A stretch of DNA of 64,000 nucleotides from Polyangiaceae bacterium (GCA_020633205.1 JACKEB010000015.1:1-64000), one strand, 5' to 3'; positions 48,742 through 57,849 are shown, numbered from the stretch's first letter. Notes: a model not told the origin generated them from the letters alone. Program-made: numbers and translations.

Positions 48742-49487
48742 GCCAGCATTCCTCCATCCACGCGGATGTGTTCGCCATTGATGTGAGCCGCGTCCTTGGA
48801 CGCCAGAAAGCAGATCAAGCTCGCGGCAGCTTCCGGCGGGCGGTACTTGTCCTGTCCGGTGATGCGCGCGAGGAGTCCCGGGTCCGCGCCTTCGGGCAAC
48901 ACGAACGCGTTGTGCATGGGTGTCTTCACCGCGCCAGGGCAGACGGCGTTGGCACGGAGCCCTTGGTTCTTGTACTCGACGCTGAGCCCATGGGTCAGGG
49001 ACAAGATGCCGCCCTTTGACGCGGTATAGGCCAAGGTCCAGGGGTGACCACCGAGCGCAGCGGTGCTCGAGGTGTTCACGATCGCACCCTTGACCTTCAA
49101 CAAATGGGGAATTGCCTCGCGGCAAAACAAGAAGGTGCCTGTCAGGTTCACGTCAAGGATGCGTTGCCAGTCGCTGAGCTTGATCTGGTGGCTGTGCTCG
49201 AAACGCAGAATCCCCGCCACGTTGCACAACACGTTCAGCTGCCCGAAGTGTTGCACCGTGCTTGCCACGCACTTCGTGACGCTCGCTTCGTCGCTGACGT
49301 CGAGGGCGAAGCTGAGGGCATCGCCTGCGGAGGCCTTGCAGCTGCTCACCACCTCTTCCAAGGCATCAGCCTGCAGGTCGACGCACGCGACCTTCGCGCC
49401 CTCTTCGGCGAGGCGTAGCGCCGTGGCGCGACCGATGCCGCTAGCAGCGCCGGTGACGAGCGCGACTTTGCCTGCGAAACGCGTCAC
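48738..49487 (-). CDS. SDR-family oxidoreductase
   Basis: The 249-residue classical SDR has TGAASGIGRATALRLAEEGA (TGxxxGxG), DLQADAL, NVAGILRF (the NNAG motif carries Val), Ser in NTSSTAALGGHP, and YTASKGGILSLTHGLSVEY (YxxxK), ending in GEHIRVDGGMLA. Substrate unknown. The stop overlaps the next start by four bases, so translation is coupled. Part of the EthD-SDR-SDR-LLM operon. Confidence 0.9.
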   Translation of the reverse strand: MTRFAGKVALVTGAASGIGRATALRLAEEGAKVACVDLQADALEEVVSSCKASAGDALSFALDVSDEASVTKCVASTVQHFGQLNVLCNVAGILRFEHSHQIKLSDWQRILDVNLTGTFLFCREAIPHLLKVKGAIVNTSSTAALGGHPWTLAYTASKGGILSLTHGLSVEYKNQGLRANAVCPGAVKTPMHNAFVLPEGADPGLLARITGQDKYRPPEAAASLICFLASKDAAHINGEHIRVDGGMLA

Positions 49488-50284
49488 AGATCTCTCGTTT
49501 CCATGGGGAAGTTCGACGCGACTGCACCGCCGTCAACTTCGAGCATCTTTCCGGTGATCCATGAAGCTGCCGGTGAGCAGAGGAAGATCGCGGCGCTTGC
49601 CACGTCTCGAGGCTGACCGATGCGCCGCATCGGCAACGCTTGCTCCATCTTCTCCCGCATGCCCTCCATGCCGAGGAACGGCGCCAGGGCTGGCGTCTCC
49701 ACGGAGCCAACGGACAAGCCATTGACGCGGATCTTCGGTGCGAGCTCATGGCCCAAGACGTGAGTCATGTGGGCCAGGCCAGCCTTCGCCGTGGCGTAAG
49801 CGACGAAGCCGCGCTCCACTTGGTGGTCCAGCGCCGAGGAGATGTTGAGCACACAGCCGACGGGAGCCGGACCGTCCCCTTCGAGCATCAAGCGCGCGGC
49901 GAGGCGCGTCAGCAGGAAGGCAGACGTCAAGCTGAAGCGCAACGTATGCTCGAAGGTGCGTTCGCTCGTCTCGAGCGCCGGCTTGTACGGGCCGCCGCCG
50001 GCGTTGTTGACCAACACGCTCAGGCGCCCAAAATGTTTCCGCGTGGCTTCGACCAAGCTCTCTAGCGCCTTGCGGTCGGTCACATCCGTCGGCACGACCA
50101 GGGCTTCTGCGCCCAGCGCCCGCACCCGCGACGCCACCGACTCGAGGTCGGCTGCAGTGCGAGCTGCGAGCACGACGTCGGCTCCCGCCTCTGCGAAGGC
50201 TTCAGCAATGGCGGCGCCGATGCCTTTCCCGGCGCCGGTGATCAGCGCCACTTGGCGATCGAGGCGGAAATCGTCGAGGATCAT
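49484..50284 (-). CDS. SDR-family oxidoreductase
   Basis: The 266-residue classical SDR has DRQVALITGAGKGIGAAIAEAFAEAGA, the NNAGGGPYKPA loop, Ser in NISSALDHQVE, and YATAKAGLAHMTHVLGHEL (YxxxK), with a C-terminal LEVDGGAVA. It has about 35% visual similarity to the downstream SDR only at motif level, so the two are separate steps. The ATG overlaps the EthD-like gene by four bases. Confidence 0.9.
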   Translation of the reverse strand: MILDDFRLDRQVALITGAGKGIGAAIAEAFAEAGADVVLAARTAADLESVASRVRALGAEALVVPTDVTDRKALESLVEATRKHFGRLSVLVNNAGGGPYKPALETSERTFEHTLRFSLTSAFLLTRLAARLMLEGDGPAPVGCVLNISSALDHQVERGFVAYATAKAGLAHMTHVLGHELAPKIRVNGLSVGSVETPALAPFLGMEGMREKMEQALPMRRIGQPRDVASAAIFLCSPAASWITGKMLEVDGGAVASNFPMETRDL

Positions 50285-51066
50285 ACTTGCTCCGCAGCTG
50301 AGGGCGCTGGCGCGTGGAGCACGCGCTCGCTGGTGTTGACGATGTGGATCTTCGAGAGGTCGATGAAGCTCGCGACGTCGCGACCGATGCGCTTCATGTT
50401 CGCGATATCGCCCCCGTAGAAACGCGTGAGATCGGTGACGTCCTCTTCCTCGCGGAACTGTAGCTCGACGATGGCGTCGTAAGGCGGGGCGCCTTCGCTC
50501 AGCGCTTCGACCACCACGCCGCGCAGGTAGCGCCAGAGGGGGTGGACTTCCAGCGCCAGCGGCGTGTGAGTCAGATGCCAGTGGCGTAGGAACGCGTCTT
50601 CAGTCAGCTCTGGCTTGCGATAGATCAGGCTGATCTGTTTGATGCCTGGGGAGCGCTCTCCGACGGGCCACGCGCGCTCGTAGTCGCGTGCGACAGCGAC
50701 AGCGAGTAAGTAGCCGTCCAAGTGATGGGCGTGCGGCGCGAGGTGCCGCTCGAGAACTTCCCAAGCGTTCCTGGCCTGTTCCGCTCGAGAATTGCCTGGT
50801 GGTAATTGGAGTGTGACGAGCGCCGCGACCTGGCCGCCGTCCTCTTGAGAGCGTTCGAGCGGCGATGGCGGCCCATCTGCCAGGTTCAAGGTCAGCGCGC
50901 CCGTAGCGGCACCGCTTAACTCAGCGCTCCCGTCGAGCTCCGTCACCAGCTCAGCGAGCGCGGGTTCGAGGCTGGCTGCGAAGCCTTCAAGCGAAGTCTC
51001 CGCACCTCGCCACAGGACGCAGCAGAGGCTGTGATGAATCGGGTAGTCGTCGAGCGGCGGATGCAT
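50281..51066 (-). CDS. EthD-domain protein
   Basis: From the ATG at 51066 the protein is 261 residues. The C-terminal half carries an EthD/dimeric alpha-beta barrel signature: IKQISLIYRKPELTEDAFLRHWHLTHTPLALEVHPLWRYLRGVVVEAL, including the HWHxxHTPLA motif. The N-terminal half has a weaker HSLCCVLWRGAETSLEGFAASLEPALAELV and GYLLAVAVARDY pattern, so it may be a tandem of two ferredoxin-like folds. EthD proteins often accompany degradation operons, possibly as isomerase or cyclase. A GGAGAGG site precedes the ATG. First gene of a four-gene operon. Confidence 0.78.
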   Translation of the reverse strand: MHPPLDDYPIHHSLCCVLWRGAETSLEGFAASLEPALAELVTELDGSAELSGAATGALTLNLADGPPSPLERSQEDGGQVAALVTLQLPPGNSRAEQARNAWEVLERHLAPHAHHLDGYLLAVAVARDYERAWPVGERSPGIKQISLIYRKPELTEDAFLRHWHLTHTPLALEVHPLWRYLRGVVVEALSEGAPPYDAIVELQFREEEDVTDLTRFYGGDIANMKRIGRDVASFIDLSKIHIVNTSERVLHAPAPSAAEQV

Positions 51067-51234
51067 GGCCCTCTCCTCGCATGGCGCGCAGCGGTGGGGC
51101 GCTGCGGCCACGGGACGATAACTCAGGGGGCGTTGGGACCGCAGACAAACCCATGGAATCCGCTTATTCCAAGGCGCGGGGCCGACGATTAGTTACGCCG
51201 CTGAGGGGCTTCTCAAAGCTGGGTCAGCGTCCTA

Positions 51235-52116
51235 TCAGGCCGCCTTTTTTCCCAAGCGCGCCAAGCCTTCGGCGACTGGCGGATCGAAATGCACATCGAC
51301 TTGAGGGAAGGAGATCACGATCCCCTGGGCGGCGAACGCCTCCCAAATGGCCTCGCGCACCTCGGACTGTTTCATGCGGAAACGCCAGGGGTTGCCGGTC
51401 CACACTGCGACCTCCCAGTCCACGCTGGAGCTACCGAAGTCGGTCATGAAGACTTGCCCTTTGCGTTCTTCGCTCAGCGCCTCGACGACCTCTTCGAGCA
51501 CCTTGCGCACGAGCTTCATGTCGCTGGAGTAGGAGACTCCAACTCCGATGCGCACACGAAAATGCGAGTCGCGCAGCGTGTAGTTCTTCACCGTTGCCTG
51601 CACCAACGTGGAGTTCGGGACGATCAGGCTCTCGCCATCCAGGGTCTCGACCAGCGTGGAGCGGATCCCCATGTAGATGATGCGGGCGGGTTCATCGTTT
51701 AGCTCGACGATGTCTTCCGCGTGGATCGAGCGTTCGATCAGCAGGATCACGCCGCTCACGAAGTTCTGCGCGATGTTCTGCATCGCAAAACCGAAGCCAA
51801 CCGCGAATACAGCGCCCGCTGCGAACAGGGCGCCAATCTTGATCCCCGCGGTTTGTAGCGCGACGCCAACGCCGATCACCATGATCGCGTAGTGAGTGAG
51901 GCGGTTCGCCGTGGCCAGACCGCCACCGGTCTCGATGCCACGCTTGTGCAGGGCCCGCTTGATCCCGGCCTGGATGAGCTTCGATACGACGTGGGTCAGC
52001 ACCAGGATACCGACCACGATGATCACGGTACCCAGGGTGATCTTGGCGTCACTGAGCTTCACCAGCTCGATGTCCAGCACCCCCTTGACCTTCTTCAGCA
52101 GCTCCGCCCAGCTCAC
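51235..52116 (-). CDS. MscS-type mechanosensitive ion channel
   Basis: The 293-residue protein has three N-terminal transmembrane helices (residues 25-120), the pore helix with GALFAAGAVFAVGFGFAMQNIAQNFVSGVILLIER, typical of TM3 of MscS, and a cytoplasmic beta domain (GESLIVPNSTLVQATVKNYT) plus an alpha-beta C-terminal part. It releases solutes upon osmotic downshock. The stop is 168 bases from the EthD gene start, a separate unit. Confidence 0.9.
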   Translation of the reverse strand: MSWAELLKKVKGVLDIELVKLSDAKITLGTVIIVVGILVLTHVVSKLIQAGIKRALHKRGIETGGGLATANRLTHYAIMVIGVGVALQTAGIKIGALFAAGAVFAVGFGFAMQNIAQNFVSGVILLIERSIHAEDIVELNDEPARIIYMGIRSTLVETLDGESLIVPNSTLVQATVKNYTLRDSHFRVRIGVGVSYSSDMKLVRKVLEEVVEALSEERKGQVFMTDFGSSSVDWEVAVWTGNPWRFRMKQSEVREAIWEAFAAQGIVISFPQVDVHFDPPVAEGLARLGKKAA

Positions 52117-52208
52117 CTTGGAGGAAGTCGCACGACGCTAGCGTTAGGGCCCAGTTCTTCGCTGCATTCTGACTAGCCAGGCGCGAAGAGCTGCGTCACG
52201 CTATTGTG

Positions 52209-52448
52209 ATGGTTGCCAAGGCGTTTCCGTTTCCCGCTACTGCCCGTGTGGACGACTTGGACCTGGAACGGGAATCCGATGAAGCCAAGTGGGACAGGCG
52301 GGTTCGGGAGCTTGGCAAAGCTCGTCTTGACGGGGCCCGAGCTCGTCTCGAGCGGATGGGTATTGTCACTCCAGGCGGGGACCTCCGCTCCGAAGATTTG
52401 CCGGCGAACATGACTCCCGACGCCCAGACCACTGTTGAAACCGGCTGA
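52209..52448 (+). CDS. small acidic protein, probable antitoxin of a zeta-type pair
   Basis: The 79-residue protein starts at ATG 52209 (GTG 52206 possible) and is charged and helical (DLDLERESDEAKWDRRVRELGKARLDGARARLERMGI), then an unstructured acidic tail. It lies five bases before the zeta-like toxin gene on the same strand, and small helical antitoxins typically precede such kinases. No sequence family is recognised, so the assignment rests on position and size. Confidence 0.5.
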   Translation: MVAKAFPFPATARVDDLDLERESDEAKWDRRVRELGKARLDGARARLERMGIVTPGGDLRSEDLPANMTPDAQTTVETG

Positions 52449-52453
52449 GAAGC

Positions 52454-53025
52454 GTGACCCGACCCATCATGGTGGTGGTTGCCGGACCCGCGGGTAGCGG
52501 CAAGACCACTTTGTTCCCGGTCACTGCGTTCGGGATCGACGCCTTCAGTATCGACGCCCGCTGCGCCCAGTTGCAGGGGAGCTATACGGCGATCTCCAAG
52601 GCCACTCGGAGCGCAGTAGCCCAAGAGTGCGAGGCCTTCGTGCTGAGACATATCGCTGAAGGGCGCTCTTTTGCCGTCGAGACAACGCTCCGTACGCTAG
52701 TCTCCGTGGGGCAAGCTAGTTCTGCGCGGAAACAGGGTTCTTGACCGTATTGCGCTACGTCGCAACATCCGACGTGGAGGAGAACGTGGCTCGCGTCACG
52801 ATGCGTGCGCAGGGAGGCGGTCACGGTGCGGCAGCAAGCGACATCCGCGACATCTATCAGGCAAGCCTTGGAAACCTGCTGGCTGCTCTTGAGGCGTTCG
52901 AGCTCGCGCAGGTGTTCGATGCAAGCGAGCGCTGGGCTAGCCCTCGACTCGTGTGCGCGAAGCGCGACGGGGTGTTGACCTACCTCGAGCCGGTGCCCGC
53001 CTGGTGTCCTCGCGCGCTGACGTAG
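52454..53025 (+). pseudogene. frameshifted zeta-toxin-like P-loop kinase
   Basis: Two frames together encode one zeta-type kinase. The first, from GTG 52454, holds the P-loop GPAGSGKTT, the ID/SIDAR region, and FAVETTLRT, ending in KQGS at a stop (52742-52744). The second, from about 52739 to 53025, continues FLTVLRYVATSDVEENVARVTMRAQGGGH and IRDIYQASLGNLLAAL, the family continuation. A minus-one shift near GGTTCTTG (52736-52743), as if one T were lost, joins KQG to FLT. Zeta toxins phosphorylate UDP-N-acetylglucosamine. It is either inactivated, a sequencing slip, or an uncommon programmed frameshift. Confidence 0.75.
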
Positions 53026-53113
53026 TGGATTTTGGGGGGGAGGGAGCGCCGAAGCCGCCGCGTTTCGCCCTACGGCTGATTGACGAGGGGGAAGCTAAGG
53101 GTCACATACGGCC

Positions 53114-54142
53114 ATGGCTTCACTTCCCCGCGGTGCCCTGAGCGTGCTGATTCTGCTTTGCGCGGGCTGCAGCGCGTTGATTGGACTCGATGAGTTCAAG
53201 CCGGGTGCGGTCGAGGCGGGGGGCGCCGGAGGTGGTGGCGCTGAAGGCGGCAGCGGTGCCGATGGTGGCAGTGGCGCCGGTGGAGCGGGTGCGCAAGGCG
53301 GCAGCGGGGCGCAGGGTGGCAATGGCGGCAGCGGTGGCGTGGTGACCGCGTGCAGCGGCCAACCCGACGGGCAGGGTTGCGCGCTGGACACGGACGCGGG
53401 AGCGAATGACGCTGGAGCCGACGCAAGTGATGCAGGGGGTGAACGTTACATCTGCCTGAACCAGCAGTGTGTGGTGAGCCGCTGCGGTGACGGCTACGCC
53501 GACGATGGACGGGGCGAAGCCTGCGACGACAAGAAGAACGGCAACCAGACGGACGGTTGCCGCGACGACTGTCAGTACACCTGCACCACCAGCGATGACT
53601 GCGTCGCCGGGCTCAAGTGTGTGCTCTCCCAGTGCAACCAGACGACCCACACGTGTGGTCCGCAGACGGCAGACACCTGCGACGACGGTGATGCCTGCAC
53701 GGCGGACAGCTGCAACAGCAGCAGCGGCGCCTGCGTCAACACGTTCATCGACGAAGATGGGGACGGCTTCTCCGGTAAAACGTGTAGCGCCAGTGGCCAG
53801 TACGCTGACCTGGGCGGCGACTGTGTGGACAGCAGCAGTGTCACTGGAGCGGCAAGTGTTTACCCTGGGGAAACGACGTACTACACCACGCCACACAACA
53901 TCCCGGGGCAGAAGCCGTTCGACTACAACTGCGATGGGGTGGAGGAGCAGCAGTACACCACCGCCGTGGCGCTCTCCCAAACCGAATGCCACGATGGCTG
54001 GGACATCCTGGGACTGGAGACCTTGCCAGCGTGTGGGGAGACTGCGGACTGGAAGTGCTATCGCGTGAGTTCGAACGGGAACTGCAACGAGTGGACGGAG
54101 TTCTTGGGGTGCACTCCGACCAAGGTTCAGGCGTGTCGGTAG
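53114..54142 (+). CDS. Gly-rich lipoprotein with MopE-like and DUF4215 Cys repeats
   Basis: The 342-residue protein starts MASLPRGALSVLILLCAGCSALIGLDEF, a signal with lipobox CAGC and the SALIGLDEF stretch common in myxobacterial lipoproteins. A Gly/Ala-rich linker follows, then CGDGYADDGRGEACDDKKNGNQTDGCRDDC, which fits the myxobacterial Cys-rich repeat (DUF4215-like), then DTCDDGDACTADSC and DEDGDGFSG..GGDCVDSS..YPGET..FDYNCDGVEE, the MopE-type putative metal-binding motif. Likely a surface disulfide protein binding calcium or copper; function unknown. It sits 88 bases after the zeta-like gene; a copy of the dispersed motif lies in between. Confidence 0.82.
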   Translation: MASLPRGALSVLILLCAGCSALIGLDEFKPGAVEAGGAGGGGAEGGSGADGGSGAGGAGAQGGSGAQGGNGGSGGVVTACSGQPDGQGCALDTDAGANDAGADASDAGGERYICLNQQCVVSRCGDGYADDGRGEACDDKKNGNQTDGCRDDCQYTCTTSDDCVAGLKCVLSQCNQTTHTCGPQTADTCDDGDACTADSCNSSSGACVNTFIDEDGDGFSGKTCSASGQYADLGGDCVDSSSVTGAASVYPGETTYYTTPHNIPGQKPFDYNCDGVEEQQYTTAVALSQTECHDGWDILGLETLPACGETADWKCYRVSSNGNCNEWTEFLGCTPTKVQACR

Positions 54143-54162
54143 CGTCGGTGCACAAACGGCAG

Positions 54163-54190
54163 AAGGGAGCCCTTTCGGGCTCCCTTCCTT
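54163..54190. terminator. bidirectional terminator between convergent lipoprotein genes
   Basis: AAGGGAGCCC (54163-54172) pairs perfectly with GGGCTCCCTT (54177-54186) around TTTC. The flanking CCTT and AAACGGCAG give only short U-runs on either side. Confidence 0.75.
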
Positions 54191-54213
54191 GACCTTGGCT
54201 GTGACTCAGTGAA

Positions 54214-54762
54214 TCACTGACAGACGTTGCCGCAAGCGCCAACGGCGCTTTGGCCGTCGCCCACCACGCAGACCACCAGCGCTTGGTAGATGCCGAAACC
54301 GGTCTGGTGATCGGTCGCGCACTGCTGAAGGCACGCCTGGTCCGCGTTGCCCTGTCCGTCGAAGCAGGGGGTGATGCAGTCGTCGAAATCAACGCAGTCT
54401 TGCTCTGCGCCACAGGCAGCAGCCTCGGACTCACAGCAGCCGCCAGCGCTCTGAGCCGTTGTCTGGCAGGTCTGGCAGTCGCCCGTGCCGCCGTCGGTGC
54501 AGCTGTCGCCGCCACCGGTGCCACCCGTCGAGCTGGTTCCGCCGGTGGTGCTGGTTCCGCCGGTTCCGCCGGAGGTGCTGGTTCCGCCGGTTCCGCCGGT
54601 GGTGCTGGTTCCGCCGCTACCCCCGTTGCCGGTGCCGCCGCTGCCCGCGTTGCCGGTGCCCGCCGTGCCGCCCGTGCCGCCGTCGCTGTCAGATGTGGTG
54701 CAGTTGATGAGAGCGGTCGAGAACGCAAACAGACCGATGATGGAAAGGGTGGTGTACTTCAT
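54214..54762 (-). CDS. Gly/Thr-rich lipoprotein with Cys-rich C terminus
   Basis: The 182-residue protein has a signal peptide with a Cys at INC (MKYTTLSIIGLFAFSTALINC), a linker of GGTSTSGG type to about residue 95, and a C-terminal part with about 12 Cys (CTDGGTGDCQTCQ, GGCCESEAAACGAEQDCVDFDDCITPC, CLQQC, CGNVC). The pattern resembles disulfide-rich surface domains of other myxobacterial lipoproteins. A GAGGAG site lies ten bases before the ATG. Function unknown. Confidence 0.78.
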   Translation of the reverse strand: MKYTTLSIIGLFAFSTALINCTTSDSDGGTGGTAGTGNAGSGGTGNGGSGGTSTTGGTGGTSTSGGTGGTSTTGGTSSTGGTGGGDSCTDGGTGDCQTCQTTAQSAGGCCESEAAACGAEQDCVDFDDCITPCFDGQGNADQACLQQCATDHQTGFGIYQALVVCVVGDGQSAVGACGNVCQ

Positions 54763-55214
54763 GTTGATTAAGACTCCTCAATGCGGGTCCCTTTGCGGCT
54801 GCCGCGTATTCGGCTTTCCCGCTGACCCAAACCCGAGCGATGGCTTAGCTGGCTTCAACTAGGTTGACCAGATCCGAGCAGCAAGAATCTGAGCACTCGC
54901 GTTGTGTAAAATTCGGACGCTTCGCAAATACTTGAAATCCAAACCTTTTGCGTCGGGCTTTCGAGCGTTGAATAAGTCTCGTGAGCGCTGCGTCGGCGCT
55001 TGTCGCCAAAACCCGAGCGCTCGCGTCTGCGCGCGGGCCACAAACGGGGTGGAATGTAGGTCAATCAGCGTGGAATTTTGCTACCAGCACGGAGCTTCAA
55101 AGCAGGGAAAAATTACCGGATTCGCGGAAAACTGGGACCCGGTCAGTGGGTCGGTGTGGGTACGCCGCACCTCTCCCCCCAAGAAGCCACACAAATAACC
55201 GTACGGAAAATGCA
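54763..55214. other. 452-bp intergenic region with an AT-richer patch
   Basis: Upstream of the lipoprotein gene and downstream of the KstD-like gene. Bases about 54896-54965 are visibly AT-richer than surrounding DNA. A dispersed-motif variant, CTCTCCCCCCAAG, lies at 55171-55183. Short plus-strand frames such as 54902-55198 have no recognisable features. It should contain the promoter of the lipoprotein gene. Confidence 0.5.
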
Positions 55215-56867
55215 TCAGCTTGGGGAGCTGCCCGCGTGGGTCCCTGCGAGGTAGCCCCAGGCGAGGGCGACTCCGATCGTGGCTCCCGCCCCTGGATAGC
55301 CCGGCCCCATGATGCTCGCCATGGCGTTCCCCGCCGCGTAGAGGCCCGGTATCGGCTCTCCGTCGGGCTGCAAGACGCGCGCGTGTTCGTCCACCTTGGG
55401 GCCGCCCTTGGTGCCGATGGTGCTCGGGTGTAACCGCACGGCAAAGAACGGTGGCTTGCGAAGCTCACCCAGGTTTGGGTTGGGGGAGTTCGAAGGGTCA
55501 CCGTAGAAGCGGTCGAAGGCAGAGATCCCGCGTCCGAAGTCCTCGTCGTTTCCGGAGCTGGCGAAGGTGTTGAAGCGGTCCACGCTGCGCTGGAGGCCGA
55601 CCGGGTCGATCCCACAGCGTTTGGCGAGCTCGCCGAGGGTGGGCGCGCTTTGCACCCAGTCCGGCAGCGGCTTGGGATCCACACCGGGGATCAGCGGGGG
55701 CACGCTCAGCAGGGCGTACTTCTCCCGGTATTGCTGGTCCACGATTAGGAACGCTGGCAGGTTCTTCTGACGGTAGCCCACAGGGGCGTGGTCGAAGAAA
55801 GGCTTCGTGACGTCGTTGTAGTTGGTTGCTTCCGCGGTGAAACGCTGTCCCGCGGCGTTGACAATCAGTGAGTGGGGCAGGCACCGCGCGGCGAACTCGG
55901 GGCGATAGAGCGCTGCGCCGTCGTACGTCTCACCGGGGACTTCAACCGCGGGGCACCACCAAGCGTGGCTCATGTTGCCGAGCGCTGCGCCGGCCTGCAT
56001 CGCCATCTGCAGGCCGTCTCCGCGCGAAGTGGGGACGCTCGCTGGATGCGTGGGCACTCCAAGCAAGAAGTCTTTGCAGAGCGCTTCATTCCAGGCGAAG
56101 CCACCGCTCGCAAGCACCACTCCGCGTCGCCCGTGGAAATCCAATGCTTCACCGCCGCTCTCCGCGCGCAGCCCGTTGACGCTGCCGCTTTCGTCGCGGA
56201 GTAGTTCTCGCCCCCGCGTTTCGAGGCGAAACTCCACGCCACGTTCTAGGCAAGCCTCGAGCATACGCCCGATCAGCGCCGCGCCGCCGTGGACGAACCC
56301 GCGCTTGTAGCGCTCGTAAACCTCACGGAAAGGAAAGGCCAGCGGCTTGGAGAAGACCTGCCACTTCATCGCCTCGCCGATCGTCATGGGCGCCTTGCCG
56401 GTGAGCGGGTTCTTGCGCAGCCTGGGCTGCCAGTCCTTCAAGCGATTGGTGTCGTAGAGCGGGTTGTCCAAGGAGCGGCCGCCCGCCATGCCGCCCGGCA
56501 ACTCCGGCTGATAGTCGGGGTAAGTACCGAGGCACTCGAAGCTCTGGCCGATGGACTCTTCGACGAACTCTAGCATCAGCGGCGCTACCTCGAGGTAACG
56601 CTCGAGCAATGCGCGAGGCGTGAGTCCCTCGCTGATGCGCTCGAGATAGGTCAGAGCTTGGCTGGGGGAGTCTTCGACACCGAGGGCCGCTTGATGCTTG
56701 TTGCAGGGCACCCAGATCACTCCGCCGCTGACCGCTGTGGTGCCGCCGATCGTGTCTGCGGCTTCGACGACCAACACGGAGAGACCCTTCGCACGCGCAG
56801 CAAGCGCGGCGCTCAGCCCCGCGGCGCCTGAGCCCATCACCACCAAGTCCCCACTCCACCCGCTCAT
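55215..56867 (-). CDS. FAD-dependent dehydrogenase, 3-ketosteroid-delta1-dehydrogenase-like
   Basis: From the ATG at 56867 the protein is 550 residues. It has an FAD-binding VMGSGAAGLSAALAARAKGLSVLVVEA at the N terminus, GGTTAVSGGVIWVP, VLASGGFAW, and the C-terminal AAGNAMASIMGPGYPGAGATIGVALAWGYLA. This matches KstD, including the Tyr and Gly of the GPGYPGAG active-site loop. Family members dehydrogenate ring A of 3-ketosteroids or reduce fumarate-like double bonds. It is the last gene of a four-gene operon, 64 bases after the MBL gene stop. Substrate here is unknown; steroid use is family inference. Confidence 0.85.
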   Translation of the reverse strand: MSGWSGDLVVMGSGAAGLSAALAARAKGLSVLVVEAADTIGGTTAVSGGVIWVPCNKHQAALGVEDSPSQALTYLERISEGLTPRALLERYLEVAPLMLEFVEESIGQSFECLGTYPDYQPELPGGMAGGRSLDNPLYDTNRLKDWQPRLRKNPLTGKAPMTIGEAMKWQVFSKPLAFPFREVYERYKRGFVHGGAALIGRMLEACLERGVEFRLETRGRELLRDESGSVNGLRAESGGEALDFHGRRGVVLASGGFAWNEALCKDFLLGVPTHPASVPTSRGDGLQMAMQAGAALGNMSHAWWCPAVEVPGETYDGAALYRPEFAARCLPHSLIVNAAGQRFTAEATNYNDVTKPFFDHAPVGYRQKNLPAFLIVDQQYREKYALLSVPPLIPGVDPKPLPDWVQSAPTLGELAKRCGIDPVGLQRSVDRFNTFASSGNDEDFGRGISAFDRFYGDPSNSPNPNLGELRKPPFFAVRLHPSTIGTKGGPKVDEHARVLQPDGEPIPGLYAAGNAMASIMGPGYPGAGATIGVALAWGYLAGTHAGSSPS

Positions 56868-56931
56868 GCATTGGACTGTAACCCGCTGGTTCGGAGACCG
56901 GGGGTATGACTCATCCTTGGGATTGTCACCG

Positions 56932-57849
56932 CTAGGCACTCTGCATGAACGGTATCAACTCTCCGGGCTCGGGTTGCTCGGCCTTTACACCGCTGAGCTC
57001 TCTGCCGACGCGCGCCGCGAAATCGGCGCCGGCCCCCACAACCGTTGTGGAGAGCAGGTGCTCAGCAAGCGGATCCGAGTATCCCGCTTGATGGTGACTT
57101 GGGAAGACCTGCTTGCTCTTCAAGCGCCGAGTGGCTTCCACGGCAAGCGCGGGGTCCATCACCAACAGCGGTTCCCAGCGGATACGTGTTCCGTCCACAG
57201 GGAGGATCGATACCGTCGGCGCGAACTGCTCTCCGATGCGGTGGTGTGCGTCGATCAGCGTCGTATCGCCACCAAAGTAGACACTGGTTCGCTTGCCTTT
57301 GAGCACGAAACCAACCTCGGGCGCGTCGTGCAGCGCAGGAGTCGCAGTGAGCTTCAGACCTCCGAGCGCGCCCTCTTCCCACTCGCCGATGCGCAGCACG
57401 TTGGCGAAGCCCAGCTGCTTGAGCTTTGACTCCAGCGCTGCCAAGCCGACGATCACGGTCGCGCTCTTGTCCAGGCGATCGAGCGCCTGAGGGTCGGCGT
57501 GATCAGGATGGTCGTGACTCACCAAGATGGCGTCCAGCTTACCGACTTGATCCGCCGCCACTGGGGGCGCCACGGCGTGATCCAGGGAGCCGAACGCTGG
57601 ATCGAAGAACCACGGATCCGTAAGGATACGCTTGCCGTCCAGAACGATGAGGTGAGTCGAATGCGAGAGATGCAGCAAGGCGTTTTCGACCTTGCCTGCC
57701 TCAAGCTCCCGCACGCTCGCTTGGTAGCGCTGCGTGCCCGCGACGGCGACCGCAGAGCGATTGTCGAAGTCACCGCGTAGTGACAGGTACTCGAGTAGGC
57801 CGGCGCCTCCGAGCGCCAAGCCTCCCGCGAGCCACGTGCGGCGCTTCAT
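56932..57849 (-). CDS. MBL-fold metallo-hydrolase with Tat-like signal
   Basis: The 305-residue protein begins MKRRTWLAGGLALGGAGLLEY, an RR-containing, Tat-like signal or anchor. The metallo-beta-lactamase core has SHDHPDHADP (HxHxDH, about residue 110), further metal ligands in ATPALHDAPEVGFVL and VYFGGDTTLID, and a terminal VFPSHHQAG. This resembles UlaG/NAPE-PLD-like lactonases or phosphodiesterases, which act on lipid or lactone substrates. It lies 37 bases after the diiron-protein gene and 64 before the KstD gene; part of one operon. Confidence 0.8.
   Translation of the reverse strand: MKRRTWLAGGLALGGAGLLEYLSLRGDFDNRSAVAVAGTQRYQASVRELEAGKVENALLHLSHSTHLIVLDGKRILTDPWFFDPAFGSLDHAVAPPVAADQVGKLDAILVSHDHPDHADPQALDRLDKSATVIVGLAALESKLKQLGFANVLRIGEWEEGALGGLKLTATPALHDAPEVGFVLKGKRTSVYFGGDTTLIDAHHRIGEQFAPTVSILPVDGTRIRWEPLLVMDPALAVEATRRLKSKQVFPSHHQAGYSDPLAEHLLSTTVVGAGADFAARVGRELSGVKAEQPEPGELIPFMQSA

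Noticed and set aside
53120..53992. Minus-strand ORF of 290 residues
   Set aside because: Antisense of the MopE-like lipoprotein with its signal peptide; composition Val/Ala/Arg.
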